DNA from: SAR116 cluster bacterium
GTDB lineage: Bacteria > Pseudomonadota > Alphaproteobacteria > Puniceispirillales > Puniceispirillaceae
Assembly: GCA_004212735.1 (NCBI GenBank)
Contig: SHBD01000007.1
Location: 1 to 64,000 of the forward strand
Length of the DNA: 64,000 nucleotides
Direction: 5' to 3'
A model generated the notes under the pieces. The model did not search any database and was not told the origin of the DNA. It saw only the letters and a list, made by a program, of their open reading frames with translations. Shown in pieces: positions 62,115-64,000 of this stretch. Numbering within the stretch: the stretch's first letter is position 1; the number at the start of each line of letters is the position of its first letter. A program made the translations under genes and the position numbers.

Positions 62115-62849
62115 ATGACTGACAGACAGCAGCTTTATGAAGGCAAGGCAAAGGTCATTTTTGAGGGGCCAGAGGACGGCACACTCGTTCAATATTTCAA
62201 AGATGATGCGACCGCTTTCAACGCGCAGAAGAAAGATGTGATCACCGGCAAGGGCGTGCTGAACAACTATATCAGCGAGCACATCATGCAGGCGGTGGAG
62301 CAGATCGGCATTCCCACGCATTTTCTTGAACGGCTGAATGACAGGGAACAGCTGATCCGCGAGCTCGAGATCATTCCGGTTGAAATTGTAGTGCGCAATG
62401 TGGCTGCTGGCTCGATCTGTCCCCGGCTGGGGCTTGAGGAAGGATCTGCCCTGCCCAACACGCTGGTGGAGTTCTGCTTAAAGGATGATGCTCTGGGTGA
62501 TCCAATAATTGCCGCCGAACATATCACAACATTTGGCTGGGCCAGCGCGGATGAGCTGGATGTCATCTATGATGACACGCTGCGGATTAATGACTTTCTG
62601 ACAGGATTGTTTCACGGCATCGGTGTGAGGCTGGTTGATTTCAAGCTGGAATTCGGCCGCGAGCAGAGAGAAGATGGGGTAAGAGTGATTCTTGCTGACG
62701 AGATTAGCCCGGATAACTGCCGCCTGTGGGACGCACAAACGAACGAGAAAATGGACAAGGATAGGTTTCGGCGCGACCTTGGCGGCCTGATTGATGCCTA
62801 TCAGGAGATTGCCCGTCGCCTCGGTGTCACGGTACCGGATCTGGCCTAG
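62115..62849 (+). CDS. purC: SAICAR synthase PurC
   Basis: A 244-residue ligase that joins aspartate to CAIR using ATP. It shows [51 protein letters not shown], and [33 protein letters not shown], all typical. Length is normal. It follows purB by 15 bases and precedes purS by 48. Confidence 0.98.
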   Translation: MTDRQQLYEGKAKVIFEGPEDGTLVQYFKDDATAFNAQKKDVITGKGVLNNYISEHIMQAVEQIGIPTHFLERLNDREQLIRELEIIPVEIVVRNVAAGSICPRLGLEEGSALPNTLVEFCLKDDALGDPIIAAEHITTFGWASADELDVIYDDTLRINDFLTGLFHGIGVRLVDFKLEFGREQREDGVRVILADEISPDNCRLWDAQTNEKMDKDRFRRDLGGLIDAYQEIARRLGVTVPDLA

Positions 62850-62897
62850 CGACAATCACAACAGACAAACTGACAGCAACATACCAAAGGTAGACAC

Positions 62898-63146
62898 ATG
62901 CAAGTCATCGTCAATATTTCACTCAAAGAAGGGGTTCTGGACCCCCAGGGTCTGGCCATCGCACGGTCATTGAATGATTTGGGATTTCAGGAAGTTGACG
63001 GAATTCGTGTCGGCAAGAGAATTGTCCTTGAAGTTGACGAAACCGATGAGGCAAGGCTTCACCAGCGTGTTGCCAAGATGTGCGAGACGTTGCTGTCAAA
63101 CACGGTGATCGAAGATTACAACATTGACATTCCAGACGGACAATAA
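62898..63146 (+). CDS. purS: PurS subunit of FGAM synthase
   Basis: An 82-residue small subunit that bridges PurQ and PurL in bacteria with the three-part enzyme. It shows VNISLKEGVLDPQGLAIARSLNDLGFQEVDGIRVGKRIVLEVDE, the family pattern. It overlaps purQ by one base. Confidence 0.97.
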   Translation: MQVIVNISLKEGVLDPQGLAIARSLNDLGFQEVDGIRVGKRIVLEVDETDEARLHQRVAKMCETLLSNTVIEDYNIDIPDGQ

Positions 63147-63853
63147 TGATGAGCCTCACCTCAATGCGAATTGCCATTCTTGTTTTCCCCGGATCAAATT
63201 GTGATCGGGACATGATGGTAGCCATAGAAAGGCTGACAGGCCGACGCCCCTCGCTCGTTTGGCACAAGGAAAGCAGCCTTGACACGATTGATCTTGCGAT
63301 CATTCCGGGCGGCTTCTCATTTGGCGACTATCTGCGCTGTGGCGCGCTAGCGGCGCGCGCGCCGGTGATTGACGCGGTGCTTGACCATGCCGCGCGTGGC
63401 GGCGCTGTCATGGGCGTATGCAACGGATTTCAGGTTCTGCTTGAAACCGGTCTCCTGCCCGGTGTTCTGGTACAGAATGCGGGGCTGAAATATATTTGCC
63501 GCAACGTTACCGTGGACGTATGCGACACCATCGACTCACCCTTCACCCAAAATCTTGAGACCGGAACGCGGCTGACCATGCCAGTCGCACATAATGAGGG
63601 GAATTATTTTGCTAGCGAGGATGAGCTGGCGCGGTTGAATGACAATGGGCAGATTGCCTTTCGCTATAAAGACGGACCTGCCCATGGGCCAGCCAATCCA
63701 AATGGATCATCGCTCAACATCGCTGGTATCGTCTCCGCCAATGGTCGTGTGATGGGCATGATGCCGCATCCTGAAAGAGCCATATCGCCCGAGTTGGGCG
63801 GCTCTGACGGTGCCACATTTTTACAGGGATGTCTGGAGGCATTGGCATCATGA
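63146..63853 (+). CDS. purQ: PurQ glutaminase subunit of FGAM synthase
   Basis: A 235-residue class I glutamine amidotransferase that delivers ammonia to PurL. It has [26 protein letters not shown], the catalytic cysteine in [18 protein letters not shown], and the final His/Glu in MPHPERA. ATG 63146 overlaps the purS stop; an alternative ATG at 63164 would give the more usual [10 protein letters not shown] start. It overlaps purL by four bases. Confidence 0.97.
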   Translation: MMSLTSMRIAILVFPGSNCDRDMMVAIERLTGRRPSLVWHKESSLDTIDLAIIPGGFSFGDYLRCGALAARAPVIDAVLDHAARGGAVMGVCNGFQVLLETGLLPGVLVQNAGLKYICRNVTVDVCDTIDSPFTQNLETGTRLTMPVAHNEGNYFASEDELARLNDNGQIAFRYKDGPAHGPANPNGSSLNIAGIVSANGRVMGMMPHPERAISPELGGSDGATFLQGCLEALAS

Positions 63854-64000
63854 GTGAACCGGAAATGACCTTTAAGAATGCAGCGTCCATGGGATTGTCA
63901 GAGGATGAGTGGGGCCTGATCCTGAAACGCCTCAAACGGACGCCAAACCTCTGTGAGCTCGGAATTTTCTCGGCAATGTGGTCAGAGCACTGCTCATACA
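63850..64000 (+). CDS. purL: PurL, large subunit of FGAM synthase (N-terminal part)
   Basis: The 50 residues visible start [20 protein letters not shown] and continue with [17 protein letters not shown], the FGAM synthase N-terminal signature. The gene is cut by the end of the window. Its ATG overlaps the purQ stop (ATGA), so the two are translationally coupled. Confidence 0.95.
   Translation, partial: MSEPEMTFKNAASMGLSEDEWGLILKRLKRTPNLCELGIFSAMWSEHCSY

Noticed and set aside
1-64000. CRISPR arrays, insertion sequences, phage genes, rRNA genes
   Set aside because: No regularly spaced repeats, transposase, integrase, phage structural genes or rRNA sequence were seen on reading through the window.

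Overview
The window is a piece of an alphaproteobacterial chromosome. The evidence is the gene orders (tig-clpP-clpX-lon-hup; rpsF-rpsR-rplI-dnaB-alr; radA-cvpA-purF; purB-purC-purS-purQ-purL), the MnmC, CfaS and YcgN set, and several TRAP and TCT solute-binding-protein transporters. Together with the moderate GC content and the many acid-sugar enzymes this suggests a marine heterotroph, possibly of the SAR116 type. That placement is an inference and was not tested.

Layout. 1-3.2 kb: an aldehyde dehydrogenase with its DUF779 partner cut by the window edge, tRNA-Asp, a decayed TRAP permease operon and tRNA-Val. 3.2-11.5 kb (minus strand): HU, Lon, ClpX, ClpP, trigger factor, tRNA-Leu, tRNA-His and FabD, the protein-folding and proteolysis block. 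11.9-22.3 kb (plus strand): ribosomal proteins S6, S18 and L9, DnaB, alanine racemase, an MlaE/MlaF lipid ABC transporter, RadA, CvpA, PurF and an SDR. 22.3-32.4 kb: mixed housekeeping genes (MnmC, CFA synthase, YcgN, GST, flavin reductase, an HD hydrolase, a CWC protein and a large FAD/Fe-S oxidoreductase).

32.8-54.6 kb is an accessory catabolic region. Its left part (32.8-37.8 kb) looks AT-richer and is one minus-strand operon: an enolase-superfamily enzyme, TRAP DctP-DctQ-DctM and a TIM-barrel isomerase. Its right part holds several operons that can be read as one acid-sugar pathway. An L-rhamnonate-dehydratase-like enolase would make a 2-keto-3-deoxy acid. An L-2-keto-3-deoxyarabonate dehydratase-like protein would convert this to 2,5-dioxopentanoate, and a semialdehyde dehydrogenase would give 2-oxoglutarate. 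Around these lie a GntR/FadR regulator, a PdxA-like dehydrogenase, a TctABC uptake system, a class III CoA-transferase, an enoyl-CoA hydratase homologue, a second copy of the TIM-barrel isomerase, a MatB-like acyl-CoA synthetase and a DMT exporter/importer. A near-palindrome, TGGTATACCA, occurs at four promoters here (40170, 47731, 50805, 54600). It resembles operators of the UxuR/FadR branch of the GntR family, so the dispersed operons probably form one regulon. This is the most interesting feature of the window. The region ends at a tRNA-Leu(TAA).

54.9-64 kb returns to core genes: an atypical SDR lacking YxxxK, an exported protein of unknown function, a rhomboid protease, a CinA/MoaB-type domain protein, methionine aminopeptidase, RadC, then the purine cluster purB-purC-purS-purQ and the start of purL, cut by the window end.
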